Shown: positions 24,685 through 33,615 of the stretch, one piece after another | How positions within the stretch are numbered: the stretch's first letter is position 1 | How the letters are laid out: every line of letters begins with the position of its first letter | NCBI GenBank assembly: GCA_965204395.1 | Contig: OZ241987.1 | Span: 1,860,001-1,924,000, forward strand | Reading direction: 5' to 3' | From: Bin87 sp965204395 | Lineage (GTDB): Bacteria > Chloroflexota > Dehalococcoidia > Lucifugimonadales > UBA3495 | DNA length: 64,000 nt | Notes under the pieces: generated by a model | Told to the model about the DNA's origin: nothing | Databases searched by the model: none | Seen by the model: the letters and a program-made list of their open reading frames with translations, nothing else | Program-made: the position numbers and the translations under genes

Positions 24685-25485
24685 ATGTCCGCTCTCGCCG
24701 ACATCATCGCCCAGGAAACCGGCGACGGCCGCCTCATCGTCCGCTTCCTCGTCTCCGCCATGGACGGCGAACTCCCGGACTTCCAACCCTGCCACCGCAT
24801 CGACGCCGCCCGACTCCTCGTCAAACTCGGCTTCGACCAGGCCCAAACCGTTATCGTCCGCGACCGTGCCGCCCACCGCGCGCAGCCTCAAACTCAGCGG
24901 CAATCCGAATCCCAAAGCGCCGCCCACCGCGTCCGGGCCGAACTGGCCCAGATCGTCCGTGAAGAAACCGACGATGGCTACATCGCCGTCCGATTCCTGG
25001 TCAACGTGATGCAGGGCGAACTCCCCGACTTCAAGCCCTGCCACCGCCTCTCCGCCGCCAAAGAACTCCTCCAACGCGGCTTCGACTACCTTCCCCACGA
25101 CGCCGAAGCCCACGACGCCGAACCTGAACCTGAGCCGGACCCGGCGCAGATCGAAGCGCAACGCCGACTTGCCGAAGACATCGAATTCAGCCTACACGGC
25201 CCGGTGTACTACCAAACCTATCGCTACCCCTGCGTCTGCGAAGACCGCCTCCACGACTGCAATGGCAACGTCCTCGACGACCAGCAACGCGAAAAAGCCG
25301 CCTGTAACAGCCCAGGTATGGAGTTTTTCATCGGCGAACCCGACCGGATCGACGACTTCCTCGCCCGCTACGCCGACTACCTCACCCGACGCAACGCCGA
25401 AAACCCACACAATCCCATCGACATCAACCGCATCCTATGGACCGACCACCGCTGGCAACATCTCAACCCCGTCCGCGGTCCCTAG
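24685..25485 (+). CDS. Uncharacterised protein with an internal 48-residue duplication
   Basis: The 266-residue soluble protein carries two copies of one unit. The first begins LADIIAQETGDGRLIVRFLV and contains GELPDFQPCHRIDAARLL (about 3-50); the second begins LAQIVREETDDGYIAVRFLV and contains GELPDFKPCHRLSAAKELL (about 88-135). A Pro/Glu-rich linker leads to a C-terminal part with several cysteines (CVCEDRLHDC) and HNPIDINRILW. The coding strand is markedly C-rich and G-poor, unlike neighbours. The ATG at 24685 fits; the frame extends to 24649 without a start signal. I do not recognise the family. Confidence 0.68.
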   Translation: MSALADIIAQETGDGRLIVRFLVSAMDGELPDFQPCHRIDAARLLVKLGFDQAQTVIVRDRAAHRAQPQTQRQSESQSAAHRVRAELAQIVREETDDGYIAVRFLVNVMQGELPDFKPCHRLSAAKELLQRGFDYLPHDAEAHDAEPEPEPDPAQIEAQRRLAEDIEFSLHGPVYYQTYRYPCVCEDRLHDCNGNVLDDQQREKAACNSPGMEFFIGEPDRIDDFLARYADYLTRRNAENPHNPIDINRILWTDHRWQHLNPVRGP

Positions 25486-25500
25486 CCCAAACCGCCGCCC

Positions 25501-25695
25501 CTACCCCGTCGCCCAGACGAAATGCCACAGCAGGAAGAACAGGATAACCGCTGTCCAGCCCGTCAGCATGAATATGCGGTACAGTCGGTTGAACCAGGGA
25601 TGATCCCAGAAAGGCAGCCGGCGTTCCCGGGCCATTTGGGTTTCCGGCGCGCCGCCGGCCCAGATCCAACGGCGGAATTTCAGCAATAGCGACAT
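25501..25695 (-). CDS. Small one-helix membrane protein, paralogue 2
   Basis: The 64-residue protein has a basic, Trp-containing N terminus (SLLLKFRRWIWAGG) and a C-terminal membrane helix. That helix is nearly the same as in the gene at 22983-23183 (LTGWTAV and LLW blocks shared). The start reads ATG at 25695. It lies 16 nt after, and convergent to, the duplicated-unit gene. Possibly a membrane-active peptide or accessory subunit; unproven. Confidence 0.62.
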   Translation of the reverse strand: MSLLLKFRRWIWAGGAPETQMARERRLPFWDHPWFNRLYRIFMLTGWTAVILFFLLWHFVWATG

Positions 25696-25746
25696 GGCGA
25701 TCTGTAGCGAGCTCGCGGCAGGTTGTACGTCAGCGTCTGGCGTCGG

Positions 25747-26523
25747 CTAAAGGATCTGCGACAGGAAATGCTTGACCCGTTCGTGGCGCGGGTTGTTGAA
25801 GAACTCGTCCGGCGGCTGGTCCTCGACGATTATCCCCTCGTCAAACATCACGATGCGGTCGGCCACCTCGCGCGCAAAGCCAAGCTCATGGGTCACCGCC
25901 AGGATGGTCATTTGGGATGCCGCCAGCTCCCTCATCACCTCCAGCACCTCCTTGATCATCTCGGGGTCCAACGCAGACGTCGGCTCGTCGAACAGCATGA
26001 TGTTGGGCTGCATTGCCAGGGCCCGTGCGATGGCGACGCGCTGCTGCTGCCCTCCGGAAAGCTGCGCTGGGTACTTGTCCGCCTGCTCAGGGATCCCCAC
26101 CCGTTCCAGCAGTTCCATAGCGATGTCGCCGGCCTCGCTGGCCGGCAATTTGCGCACCTTGGTCGGGGCCAGCGTGATGTTGTCCATCACCGTCAGATGC
26201 GGGAACAGGTTGAACTGCTGAAACACCATGCCCACGTCGCGCCGTATCGCGTCGATGTTCCGCACGTCGTTGGTGAGCTCGATGCCGTCCACGACGATGT
26301 CCCCCCGCTGGTGCTGCTCCAGCCGGTTGATGGTGCGAATGAACGTGGACTTGCCGGAACCCGAGGGGCCGATGATCACCACCACCTCGCCCTTCTTCAC
26401 GGACGTGGTGATCCCTCGCAGGGCGTGAAAGTTGCCGAACCACTTGTGAACGTCGCGGCAGACGATGATCTCTTCGTCGAGTACCGTGTGTCCGTTGGTA
26501 ACGGTATGTCCGTTGGTGGTCAT
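25747..26523 (-). CDS. Polar amino-acid ABC transporter, ATP-binding subunit
   Basis: The 258-residue ATPase has Walker A GPSGSGKST (52-60), the Q loop in VFQQFNLFPHLTV, the signature LSGGQQQR, Walker B IMLFDEPTSALDP and the switch His in VTHELGFA. It belongs to the GlnQ/AapP/HisP group that powers uptake of polar amino acids. It is the last gene of a same-strand operon beginning with the binding protein at 32571, but is separated from the permeases by two coiled-coil genes. A duplicated TNGHTV at the N terminus looks like a small in-frame repeat. Confidence 0.95.
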   Translation of the reverse strand: MTTNGHTVTNGHTVLDEEIIVCRDVHKWFGNFHALRGITTSVKKGEVVVIIGPSGSGKSTFIRTINRLEQHQRGDIVVDGIELTNDVRNIDAIRRDVGMVFQQFNLFPHLTVMDNITLAPTKVRKLPASEAGDIAMELLERVGIPEQADKYPAQLSGGQQQRVAIARALAMQPNIMLFDEPTSALDPEMIKEVLEVMRELAASQMTILAVTHELGFAREVADRIVMFDEGIIVEDQPPDEFFNNPRHERVKHFLSQIL

Positions 26524-26558
26524 GCTGAGCGCTCCGTCAGGGTCGTGGGCGGGTGGTT

Positions 26559-26884
26559 CTATCGTCCATTGTTACGCAGGCGGCGCCGGCGGGAGCGGCG
26601 CGTAGCGCGTTCGTTGCGCAGTTGCTCCATTTCGGTGCTTAGCTCATCCAGGCGTCGCATGATAGTTGCAACATCGGCCAGCGCGGCGTCGCGCCTCTGT
26701 TCAGCGGCCTCCGCTCCTGTTCAGCGGCGTCGGAGCGTTTGCCAGCGGCCTCTCGCTCTTTCATGGCAGCCTTGCGCTTCCATTCGGCGGAGTCGGCGCG
26801 TTCTACCTCCCGCTGTTTCGCGGCCGCTTTGCGCTTCCGTTCGGCGGCGATGTCGCAGATTATTGTGGTCAATGTGAGTATCAA
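26559..26884 (-). pseudogene. Frameshifted coiled-coil gene in the ABC operon
   Basis: The frame opens near a TTG at 26884 (LILTLTTIICDIAAERKRKAAAKQREVER) and is highly charged. At about 26713 a one-base loss within a near-duplicated ccgctgaacag segment shifts it. The continuation in the next phase, ending RSRRRRLRNNGR at 26559, matches the C terminus of the neighbouring paralogue (RSRRRRLRNNGQ). The two genes are therefore relatives and this copy is broken, unless the shift is a read error. Confidence 0.65.
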
Positions 26885-26910
26885 GGTGGCCTTTGGTGAT
26901 TGGGGCGGCT

Positions 26911-27396
26911 CTATTGTCCGTTGTTTCGCAGGCGGCGCCGACGGGAGCGGCGAGAACTACGTTGCGATTGCAGTCGTTCAATCTGGGTGCGCAATTCGTC
27001 GATCTGTCCTTGCAACTGCTGCTGCGTTTCAGATGCGTTGGCGGCGGCCTGATCTCTTTCGCGCACGGCATTATCGCGCAGTTCGAACGCCTTGTTGCGC
27101 AGTTGCACCACCTCGTCGCGCTCCCGTTCCGCCGCAATCCGGGCATCCCGTTCAGCGTCCCGTTCCTTTTCGGCAGCGATGCGTCGGCCCGATTCCTGCC
27201 AGTAAAGCATGATGTCCGGCCCTCCTATTATGGCGCTGGCCAAGCCCATTGCGGTCAATATGCGAATCGCCAGTTGTCCCGGCGACAGGCCGGCCTCTCC
27301 AACACTTATCAAGTAGATTACCGCCCCGACCACCACATCCAGGCAGACGTAAAACAGCAGCCGCAGCGGTGCCCGCTCCAATAACCGTCTGATCAT
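26911..27396 (-). CDS. Membrane-anchored coiled-coil protein inside the ABC operon
   Basis: The 161-residue protein (ATG 27396, MIRRLLERAPLRLLFYV) has two membrane helices (about 10-30 and 42-62). A long charged coiled coil follows (65-150, EKERDAERDARIAAERERDE onward) and a very basic tail, SSRRSRRRRLRNNGQ. The paralogue downstream has a similar coiled coil and tail. It lies 64 nt after the second permease gene and before the ATPase gene. A scaffold or regulator of the transporter is conceivable; nothing in the family is known to me. Confidence 0.65.
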   Translation of the reverse strand: MIRRLLERAPLRLLFYVCLDVVVGAVIYLISVGEAGLSPGQLAIRILTAMGLASAIIGGPDIMLYWQESGRRIAAEKERDAERDARIAAERERDEVVQLRNKAFELRDNAVRERDQAAANASETQQQLQGQIDELRTQIERLQSQRSSRRSRRRRLRNNGQ

Positions 27397-27460
27397 ATCT
27401 GCCGCCGCCGCCCGGCTGCATTTTATCAGAACGCTGCCAACGGCGCGGCGCGGACCCGTC

Positions 27461-28711
27461 TTATCTCTGCCCCACTCCCAGGTGATCTTCGATCCGCCGG
27501 CTGATGTACGACATCCCGTAGGTGAATATCCAGAACACGATGGCCAGGAATACGAACATTTCCTTGGCGCTCCCCAGGTACTCCGGCCGGCTGATGAACA
27601 CCCGCCCCATCTCAACGATATCCACCATCCCGATGATGTACACCAGGCTCGTGTCCTTGAACAGGGCGATGAACTGGCCCACGATGGCAGGAATCACGTT
27701 CCGGATGGCCTGCGGCAGCGATATGAGCAGTGTGGTCTGCCAGCCGGGCAAACCAAGGGCGCGGGCGGCTTCCGCCTGCCCTGGATGCAGCGCCTGCAGG
27801 CCGCCTCGGATGTTCTCCGCCATGTACGCCGAGCTGAACATGGTGATCACCACGGCGGCGCGGAACAGCGAATTCTGCGGGAAGTCCTCGGGGAATGCCA
27901 GCGGCACCAGGGTTTGGGACATGAACAGCAGGGTGATCAGAGGGACCCCGCGGAATATCTCGATGAAAGCGACACAGAGCAGTTTCACCACCGGCAGATT
28001 GCTCCGCCGCCCCAGCGCCAGCGCGATCCCGATGGGCAGGCTCAGGCTGATTCCTCCCACGGCCAGGATCAGGTTCAGCGTCAGCCCGCCCCAGTACACC
28101 ACGGACACCGGCTGCAGCCCCGGGAAGTTGGGGATGCCCCTCAGCAGGGCCAGCGTGATCAGGAAAGCCGCCACGCCCCAGACCACTGCCCACCGGGGCT
28201 GGCCCAGCGGCGTGTACCTGGCTACCGCCCACCCGACGGCGGTGGCCGGCAGGTTGGCAAGCAGCAGAATCCGAACGTCCCATCCCATGCGCTCGAAGCT
28301 GTACGGCAGGAAGGCGAACAGGGCGGCGACCACGGCGACCAGTATCGCAATGCGCTTGGCCACGCCCCCGCCCAGGATGGCCCAGATCATGCCCAGCAGC
28401 GCCGTCACCATGAGCAGCGATATCTGGGGACGCCAGAAACAGTTCTGCCCCGGGCAGGCCAGTTCGGTGTTGTAGCTGCCGATCAGGAACAGTCCGCCCA
28501 CGGTCTTGACCACCGTCCAGTCTGCCGACCAGAAAATCCAGCGCAGCCCATACCACAGGATCACCAGCAAAAGCGCGCCCGATACCACCGTCAGCGCGGA
28601 GTTCAGCCGGCTGCTGAAAAGGTTGGCGTGCATCCACCCGACGACACCCACCTCTGTGCGAGGCGGCGGCAGCACGGGCGCCGTGGTGTTCGGCGTTACG
28701 TCGGCAGCCAT
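27461..28711 (-). CDS. Amino-acid ABC transporter permease (AapM-like)
   Basis: The 416-residue permease has many membrane helices and, in its C-terminal 210 residues, the His/Glu/Gln permease domain. That domain carries the ATPase-coupling loop AARALGLPGWQTTLLISLPQAIRNVIP. A long N-terminal membrane extension, as in AapM, distinguishes it from short GlnP-type permeases. It starts 3 nt after the other permease gene stops, so the two are surely co-translated and form the heterodimeric channel. Confidence 0.93.
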   Translation of the reverse strand: MAADVTPNTTAPVLPPPRTEVGVVGWMHANLFSSRLNSALTVVSGALLLVILWYGLRWIFWSADWTVVKTVGGLFLIGSYNTELACPGQNCFWRPQISLLMVTALLGMIWAILGGGVAKRIAILVAVVAALFAFLPYSFERMGWDVRILLLANLPATAVGWAVARYTPLGQPRWAVVWGVAAFLITLALLRGIPNFPGLQPVSVVYWGGLTLNLILAVGGISLSLPIGIALALGRRSNLPVVKLLCVAFIEIFRGVPLITLLFMSQTLVPLAFPEDFPQNSLFRAAVVITMFSSAYMAENIRGGLQALHPGQAEAARALGLPGWQTTLLISLPQAIRNVIPAIVGQFIALFKDTSLVYIIGMVDIVEMGRVFISRPEYLGSAKEMFVFLAIVFWIFTYGMSYISRRIEDHLGVGQR

Positions 28712-28714
28712 CTG

Positions 28715-29929
28715 CTAACCCGTGAACCCGATGTGGCGGTTGTACAAGTTGCCAATCAATGACCACGTCAGGCTCATGGCCAGGTACGCCGCCATCAGCA
28801 TCAGGAAGATGTTGATGGCCGGCGCGGTCTGGGTCATCGTGATCGCCACGTTGGTGAGGTCGGTGTACCCCACCACGCCGCCAAGGCTGCTGTTCTTGGT
28901 CAGGTTCAGGCACTGGCTGATCCACGGCGGAATGATGACCCGCAGCGCCTGCGGGAACGTCACCTGCCGGAGCGTGTTCATCGGCGAGAGGCCCAGGGCG
29001 CGGGCCGCTTCGGTCTGCCCCCGTCCCACCGACTGGATGCCGGCGCGCACGATTTCGGCGATGAAGGACGAGGTGTATATCACCAGGCCCACCAGCAGCA
29101 CCAGCATCCCCGCCCGGATGGTGATTCCGCCGTCGATGCGGCCAAACCGTCCCTGGGGCGCCGGCGTTGAGATGGAGAAGGGTGAGTCACCGAAAATGCC
29201 GCTCAAGACCAGCCAGGCGATCGCGGCGATGCCCACCGTCGCCGCGCACCCCAACACGAACGGATATGAAGGTCTGCCCGTTTCATCTTCGCGCCGGACT
29301 AATCTATGGTGCACCAGCACACCAACGACCACCGCAACCACCGCCAACGCCATCCAAACCACGGGCGGCGTGATTCCGTGCGACACCGGCCCGGGGAAAG
29401 ATATGCCGGCGTTGTTCACGTAGAACCAGTCGAGTATGACGTAGCCCTCACGCACCGTTGGTAACGCGAGGATGATGTAGAACCAGAAGAAAAGCTGGAT
29501 CAGCAGCGGAACGTTGCGGAAAAACTCAATATAGACCGTGGCAAGCTTGGAGACGATCCAGTTGGTTGAGAGGCGACACACGCCTATGAAAATACCGAGC
29601 AGTGTGGCAAGAATGACGCCGGCCACCGCCACCACTACGGTATTCGTAGCCGCTACGATCAGAGCGTACAGGAAGGAATCGGAAGACTCGTACGGAATGA
29701 CGTGTTCCCCGATGGGCGTCTGGTATTCGCGCGACAGGAAGCTGAAGCCGAAGGGAATTTCCCGGTCCTCAATGGCAAAGGCCATATTGCCGAAGAACCA
29801 CATGACCAGCGCCACCACCAGGATCGCGGAAGCTATCTGGGCGACCCATTGGATGATCTGGACATGCCGCCAGACCGGTATGCCCTGGTAGGTGAGTATG
29901 CGGGGCAGTGTCGTATCGGGATTCAGCAT
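28715..29929 (-). CDS. Amino-acid ABC transporter permease (AapQ-like)
   Basis: The 404-residue permease has a long first extracytoplasmic region and the coupling motif EAARALGLSPMNTLRQVTFPQALRVIIPPW near residue 310. Conserved FRNVPLLIQLFFWFY around 135 is typical of AapQ/HisQ-type subunits. It pairs with the 27461-28711 subunit. It lies downstream of the second binding protein, with a 23-bp palindrome in the 114-bp gap. Confidence 0.93.
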   Translation of the reverse strand: MLNPDTTLPRILTYQGIPVWRHVQIIQWVAQIASAILVVALVMWFFGNMAFAIEDREIPFGFSFLSREYQTPIGEHVIPYESSDSFLYALIVAATNTVVVAVAGVILATLLGIFIGVCRLSTNWIVSKLATVYIEFFRNVPLLIQLFFWFYIILALPTVREGYVILDWFYVNNAGISFPGPVSHGITPPVVWMALAVVAVVVGVLVHHRLVRREDETGRPSYPFVLGCAATVGIAAIAWLVLSGIFGDSPFSISTPAPQGRFGRIDGGITIRAGMLVLLVGLVIYTSSFIAEIVRAGIQSVGRGQTEAARALGLSPMNTLRQVTFPQALRVIIPPWISQCLNLTKNSSLGGVVGYTDLTNVAITMTQTAPAINIFLMLMAAYLAMSLTWSLIGNLYNRHIGFTG

Positions 29930-29986
29930 TTCTTCCTGCGCTGCGGCGTCATTCTAACCCATCTTGCGCTCTGCAAACACGCAGTA

Positions 29987-30009
29987 GGGGCGGGTTTCAA
30001 ACCCGCCCC
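29987..30009. repeat. REP-like palindrome (ggggcgggtttcaaacccgcccc)
   Basis: This 23-bp near-perfect palindrome lies between the second binding-protein gene and the permease gene on the transcript. As an RNA hairpin it could protect the upstream message or attenuate, keeping binding protein above permease levels. Relatives at 34946, 36201 and 48705 show it is a dispersed repeat. Confidence 0.75.
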
Positions 30010-30043
30010 TGACATCTGATCGGACTGCCGGTTGGCTTTGCTT

Positions 30044-31219
30044 TTAGCGCAGCGGCGCGGCGTAAATCTGGCCGCCCTTCGGGCAGTCCTGGCAGGGAGC
30101 GTTGGCCCACAGGGCGTTGCGGCCGTTCTCCCGCGGCAGGTCGATGCCATCGGGTCCCAGGTTCCGGGCGTAAATCTCACCGTAGTTGCCCACGGCATTG
30201 ATCACGTCCTGGGACACGGTCTGGCTGAGTCCCAGGGGCTCCTGGCCAAACGCGCCTTCCAGGCCCATCAGGCGGTCAACCTTGGTGTCGCCGGTGGCGG
30301 CGGTCGGAACGTTGCCCGAGGTCACTCCGTAGGCCTCGGCGTAAATCAGGATGCCCATGACGGTCTTGACAATGTCAAACCACTGGTCGTCACCATGCGG
30401 GACCACCGGGCCGAGCGGCTCCTCGGAGATGGTCTCGGGCAGGATCACGTGGTCGGCCCGATTTTGAAGCCCCGTTCCCAGCGCCGCCAACTGTGAGCGG
30501 TCGTTGGTGAACGCGTCGCACTGCCCGCTTTCGTAGGCGGCGACCACGGCCGGCGTGTCCTCAAAGGTCAGCACTTCGAGGTGCAGGTCGTTCTGGTTGG
30601 AGTAGTCCTGGAGGTTCAGCTCGGTGGTGGTGCCCAGCGTCACGCAGACGCTGGCGTCGTGGAGTTCCAGCGCGCTGCTGACACCCAGGTCCTTGCGCAC
30701 CATGAAGCCCTGGCCGTCGTAGAACATGGTCTGCGCGTAGTTGCCCCACTGGGCGTCGCGCGAGGTGGTCCACGTGACGGTCCGGACCAGCATGTCAACT
30801 TCGCCGGACTGGATGGTCGGGCCGCGTTCGGCCGCCGTGATCAGGCGAATCTCGATCTTGTTGGGGTCGCCCAGCACGGCTGCGGCGAGGGCGCGGCAGA
30901 GGTCGATGTCGAAGCCGACGTTGTTGCCGTTGTCGTCAACGTAGCCATAGCCGGGCACGTCGTTGCGGCTGGCGCAGATGACCTTGTCGCGAGCGCGAAC
31001 CGCATCGAGGCGGCTGTCGCCCTGGTTGTCCATAGAGGTTGCTTCGGTAGCGGTGGGGGCAGCGGTCGCTTCCATCACCTGTGTGGGAGTGGCGGCGGCG
31101 GTGGGTTCGGTGCCGGCGGGGGCCGGCGGAGCGGGCGGTTGCTCTTGCCCGCAGGCCATCGCTGCCACCAGCGCAAGTATTACGGTTGCGCCAGCAAGGT
31201 ATTTGATAGTTCGCTTCAT
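30044..31219 (-). CDS. Amino-acid ABC transporter substrate-binding lipoprotein 2
   Basis: The 391-residue protein has a lipoprotein signal with Cys23 (AAMACGQ), a Pro/Thr/Ala-rich linker and a family 3 solute-binding domain (VGFDIDLCRALAAAVLGDPNKIE, QSGEVDMLVRTVTWTTSRD, YESGQCDAFTNDRSQL). An aggaggaac site precedes the ATG. The C terminus (ALWANAPCQDCPKGGQIYAAPLR) is shared with the other binding protein. These are AapJ-like, for general L-amino-acid uptake; the exact ligand is unknown. Confidence 0.93.
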   Translation of the reverse strand: MKRTIKYLAGATVILALVAAMACGQEQPPAPPAPAGTEPTAAATPTQVMEATAAPTATEATSMDNQGDSRLDAVRARDKVICASRNDVPGYGYVDDNGNNVGFDIDLCRALAAAVLGDPNKIEIRLITAAERGPTIQSGEVDMLVRTVTWTTSRDAQWGNYAQTMFYDGQGFMVRKDLGVSSALELHDASVCVTLGTTTELNLQDYSNQNDLHLEVLTFEDTPAVVAAYESGQCDAFTNDRSQLAALGTGLQNRADHVILPETISEEPLGPVVPHGDDQWFDIVKTVMGILIYAEAYGVTSGNVPTAATGDTKVDRLMGLEGAFGQEPLGLSQTVSQDVINAVGNYGEIYARNLGPDGIDLPRENGRNALWANAPCQDCPKGGQIYAAPLR

Positions 31220-31419
31220 CGGTATTGTTCCTCCTGTGCTATCGGTCGCGTAAACGCCTAGCGTCTTAACGCGGACGATTCTACCATGTTTGTTGCTACA
31301 CTTTGTTCTGCCTTCGTTAACGTATTTGCGGAATATGTCTCCTGAACATTACGTCAAATTTGGGGACGGAGATACTGCCCGCCGATCCTGGAGAAGACCG
31401 TCAGTCGGATTCAACGCAA

Positions 31420-32571
31420 CTACCGCAATGGCGCGGCGTAGATCTGGCCGCCGCGGGGGCAATCGGCGCAGGGCGCGTTGGCCCACAGAGCATTGCGGCT
31501 GCCCGCCCGTTCCAGGCCCAGCGGGATCAGATGCCGGTCGTAGATTTCACCGTAGTTGCCAACGGCGCGGATCACGTCCTGTGCCACGGTGTCGGGCAAT
31601 CCCAGGGTTTCCTGCCCAAATGATCCTTCCATGCCTATCAGCCGGTCAACCTTGGTGTCTCCGGTAGCCGCGCTTGGCACGCTGTCGGAGGTCACGCCGT
31701 ACGCTTCCGCGTATATTAGAATGGCGATCACGGTTTTGACGATGTCGAACCACTGATCGTCTCCGTGCGGAACCAGTGGGCCCAGGGGCTCTTCCGAAAT
31801 GACGCCCGGCAGGATGATGTGGTCATCGGGGTTGTCGAAACTCGATCGGGTGCTGACCAGCCCGGAGCGGTCCGTGGTCAACGCGTCGCACTGACCGCTC
31901 CGGTAGGCCTCATTGGTGCCGATGTCGTCCGCAAAGGTCACGATCTCAAAGTCCATGCTATGTTCAGTATCGAAATCCTGGATGTTCAGCTCGCTGGTGG
32001 TTCCCTGCAGCACACAGATCTTCGCGCCCCGTAGTTCCATCATGGTGGAAACGCCCAGGCTCCTCGGCGCCATGAATCCCTGTCCGTCGTAAAACATGGT
32101 CTGCACGAAGTTCCCCCAGGCCGCGTCGCGCGAACTCGTCCAGGTGGTGAGATTTGACATCACGTCGATCTCGCCCGACTGCATGGCTGGTCCACGCTCG
32201 GCGGCTTCGACGGTCCGAAACTCCACTACGTTGGCATCGCCGAGAACTGCGGCAGCCACGGCTCGGCACAAATCGACGTCGAAGCCAACGGTATTCCCGC
32301 CAGCGTCCAGAAAACCGAAACCGGCCACGTTGTTGTTGGTCGCGCACACCAGCGTTCCCCTCTCGCGCACCATGACCAGGCGACTCACTCCCTGGTGGTC
32401 CATCGCGGTCGCATCGGTCTGTGCGGAAGCGGCTGATGCTTCCATCGCTTCAGGTGAAGGTTGAACGGCGGGGGCAGGATCCGGCGTCGTCTGGATTTGC
32501 GGTTCCCCCTGGCCGCAGGCAAATGAGGCCAGCAACGTCAAGAGGATTACTGCACAGCCAAAGTATTTCAT
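31420..32571 (-). CDS. Amino-acid ABC transporter substrate-binding lipoprotein 1
   Basis: From the ATG at 32571 the protein has 383 residues with a short lipoprotein signal ending at Cys19 (LLASFACGQ), which is why I reject the 31-residue longer start. The binding domain parallels the downstream copy (VGFDVDLCRAVAAAVLGDANVVEF, QSGEIDVMSNLTTWTSSRD, YRSGQCDALTTDRSGL), with differences in the ligand-binding region. A 200-bp spacer separates the two genes. Having two tandem binding proteins probably widens the substrate range of one transporter. Confidence 0.92.
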   Translation of the reverse strand: MKYFGCAVILLTLLASFACGQGEPQIQTTPDPAPAVQPSPEAMEASAASAQTDATAMDHQGVSRLVMVRERGTLVCATNNNVAGFGFLDAGGNTVGFDVDLCRAVAAAVLGDANVVEFRTVEAAERGPAMQSGEIDVMSNLTTWTSSRDAAWGNFVQTMFYDGQGFMAPRSLGVSTMMELRGAKICVLQGTTSELNIQDFDTEHSMDFEIVTFADDIGTNEAYRSGQCDALTTDRSGLVSTRSSFDNPDDHIILPGVISEEPLGPLVPHGDDQWFDIVKTVIAILIYAEAYGVTSDSVPSAATGDTKVDRLIGMEGSFGQETLGLPDTVAQDVIRAVGNYGEIYDRHLIPLGLERAGSRNALWANAPCADCPRGGQIYAAPLR

Positions 32572-32674
32572 GTATCTGCCAATAATTGAGTAACACTCCT
32601 CTCGGGTTGTGAGCAGAGATATCTCTGACCAAAACTGCTCTCGCTGTAGAGGAATTATTACCATAGCGCGAACA

Positions 32675-33460
32675 TCACGCGAATCTCCATAGTTTTAGCG
32701 CCGTTGCCCCGAATATTTTGCCGATGTCTTCTTGTGGGCACCAATTCTCCATCTCACGTATCGTATAGCGCAACGAGTTCCGGTACCCCTCGCGGTTGGT
32801 GCAACGCGGCCAGTCCGAACCCCAAACCATGCGGTCGGGACCGAACGCGTCGTACGCCATCTGCACCCACGGCGGCGTGTTGCGGTACGGGAACGGCGGG
32901 TCGCTGATCTCGCCCATCCCGTGAATCTTGATGACCGTGTTGGGATAACGCGCCAACTCCAGCGCCTGCCGATAGGTCGATTCCGGTGGCATCTCCGGCG
33001 CGCCGATGGCGTGGATGCCCATGCCGCACAGGTGCTCCAGGATGAACGTCAGGTTGGGCAGCTCGGCCACCAGCGCGTCAAATTCCGCAGAGGCGAAACC
33101 TTCCGCCGGCCCTCCCACGCTCACCGACACCCCCAAATTTGCGGCGGCCCGCCAAATCGCCAGCGGATCGTTGCCGGGAGAACGGTGAAAATTGCGGATC
33201 CGCAGCGTCTCCGCGCCGGCGGCGTGCAGGCTGTCCAGCGTGTCGGGGGCCGCCGGGTCGTCAACGTCCACGCGGCACACCACGGAGAAACGCCCGGGGA
33301 ACCTCCGGATGCACTCCAACACGTAGGAGTTGTCCAGCGTCGCGGTGGACTGCACCAGCACCGTTTTGGCAACGCCGTTCAACTCCATCTGCGCCAGCAG
33401 CATTTCCACGGGTTCATAGTGGTCGCGTCCGATATGGACGTGGGTATCTACAATCATCAT
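32675..33460 (-). CDS. Amidohydrolase-family (TIM-barrel) hydrolase
   Basis: The protein (261 residues from the ATG at 33460, behind gaggtgg; a TTG two codons earlier is possible) has the metal-binding DTHVHIG start. It also has IHGMGEI and the late VWGSDWPRC motif of the amidohydrolase-2 (ACMSD-like) family. Such enzymes hydrolyse or decarboxylate ring-cleavage products and lactones. It is divergent from the Rieske oxygenase gene 155 bp away, a pairing consistent with aromatic catabolism. Confidence 0.9.
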   Translation of the reverse strand: MMIVDTHVHIGRDHYEPVEMLLAQMELNGVAKTVLVQSTATLDNSYVLECIRRFPGRFSVVCRVDVDDPAAPDTLDSLHAAGAETLRIRNFHRSPGNDPLAIWRAAANLGVSVSVGGPAEGFASAEFDALVAELPNLTFILEHLCGMGIHAIGAPEMPPESTYRQALELARYPNTVIKIHGMGEISDPPFPYRNTPPWVQMAYDAFGPDRMVWGSDWPRCTNREGYRNSLRYTIREMENWCPQEDIGKIFGATALKLWRFA

Positions 33461-33541
33461 GGGCAAACCACCTCATCCAACGGGTAAACCGGGCGGCCCG
33501 GGGTAGGCCGTTGGAAAGAATACATGCCATGCCGATTTTTG

Positions 33542-33547
33542 TATAAT
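33542..33547 (+). promoter_or_regulatory. -10 hexamer TATAAT upstream of the Rieske gene
   Basis: A consensus TATAAT lies 69 nt before the Rieske start in the divergent intergenic region. No -35 hexamer at the usual spacing is evident. Confidence 0.4.
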
Positions 33548-33615
33548 GCCGGCAAACCCGCTGCAACTATGATCGGCCCGCGCCGGCCAACCGGATTATA
33601 GGAGGAAACGCCGCC

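Noticed and set aside
27482..28762. Long plus-strand frame across the permease gene
   Set aside because: Gln/His/Arg-rich low-quality translation opposite an unmistakable permease.
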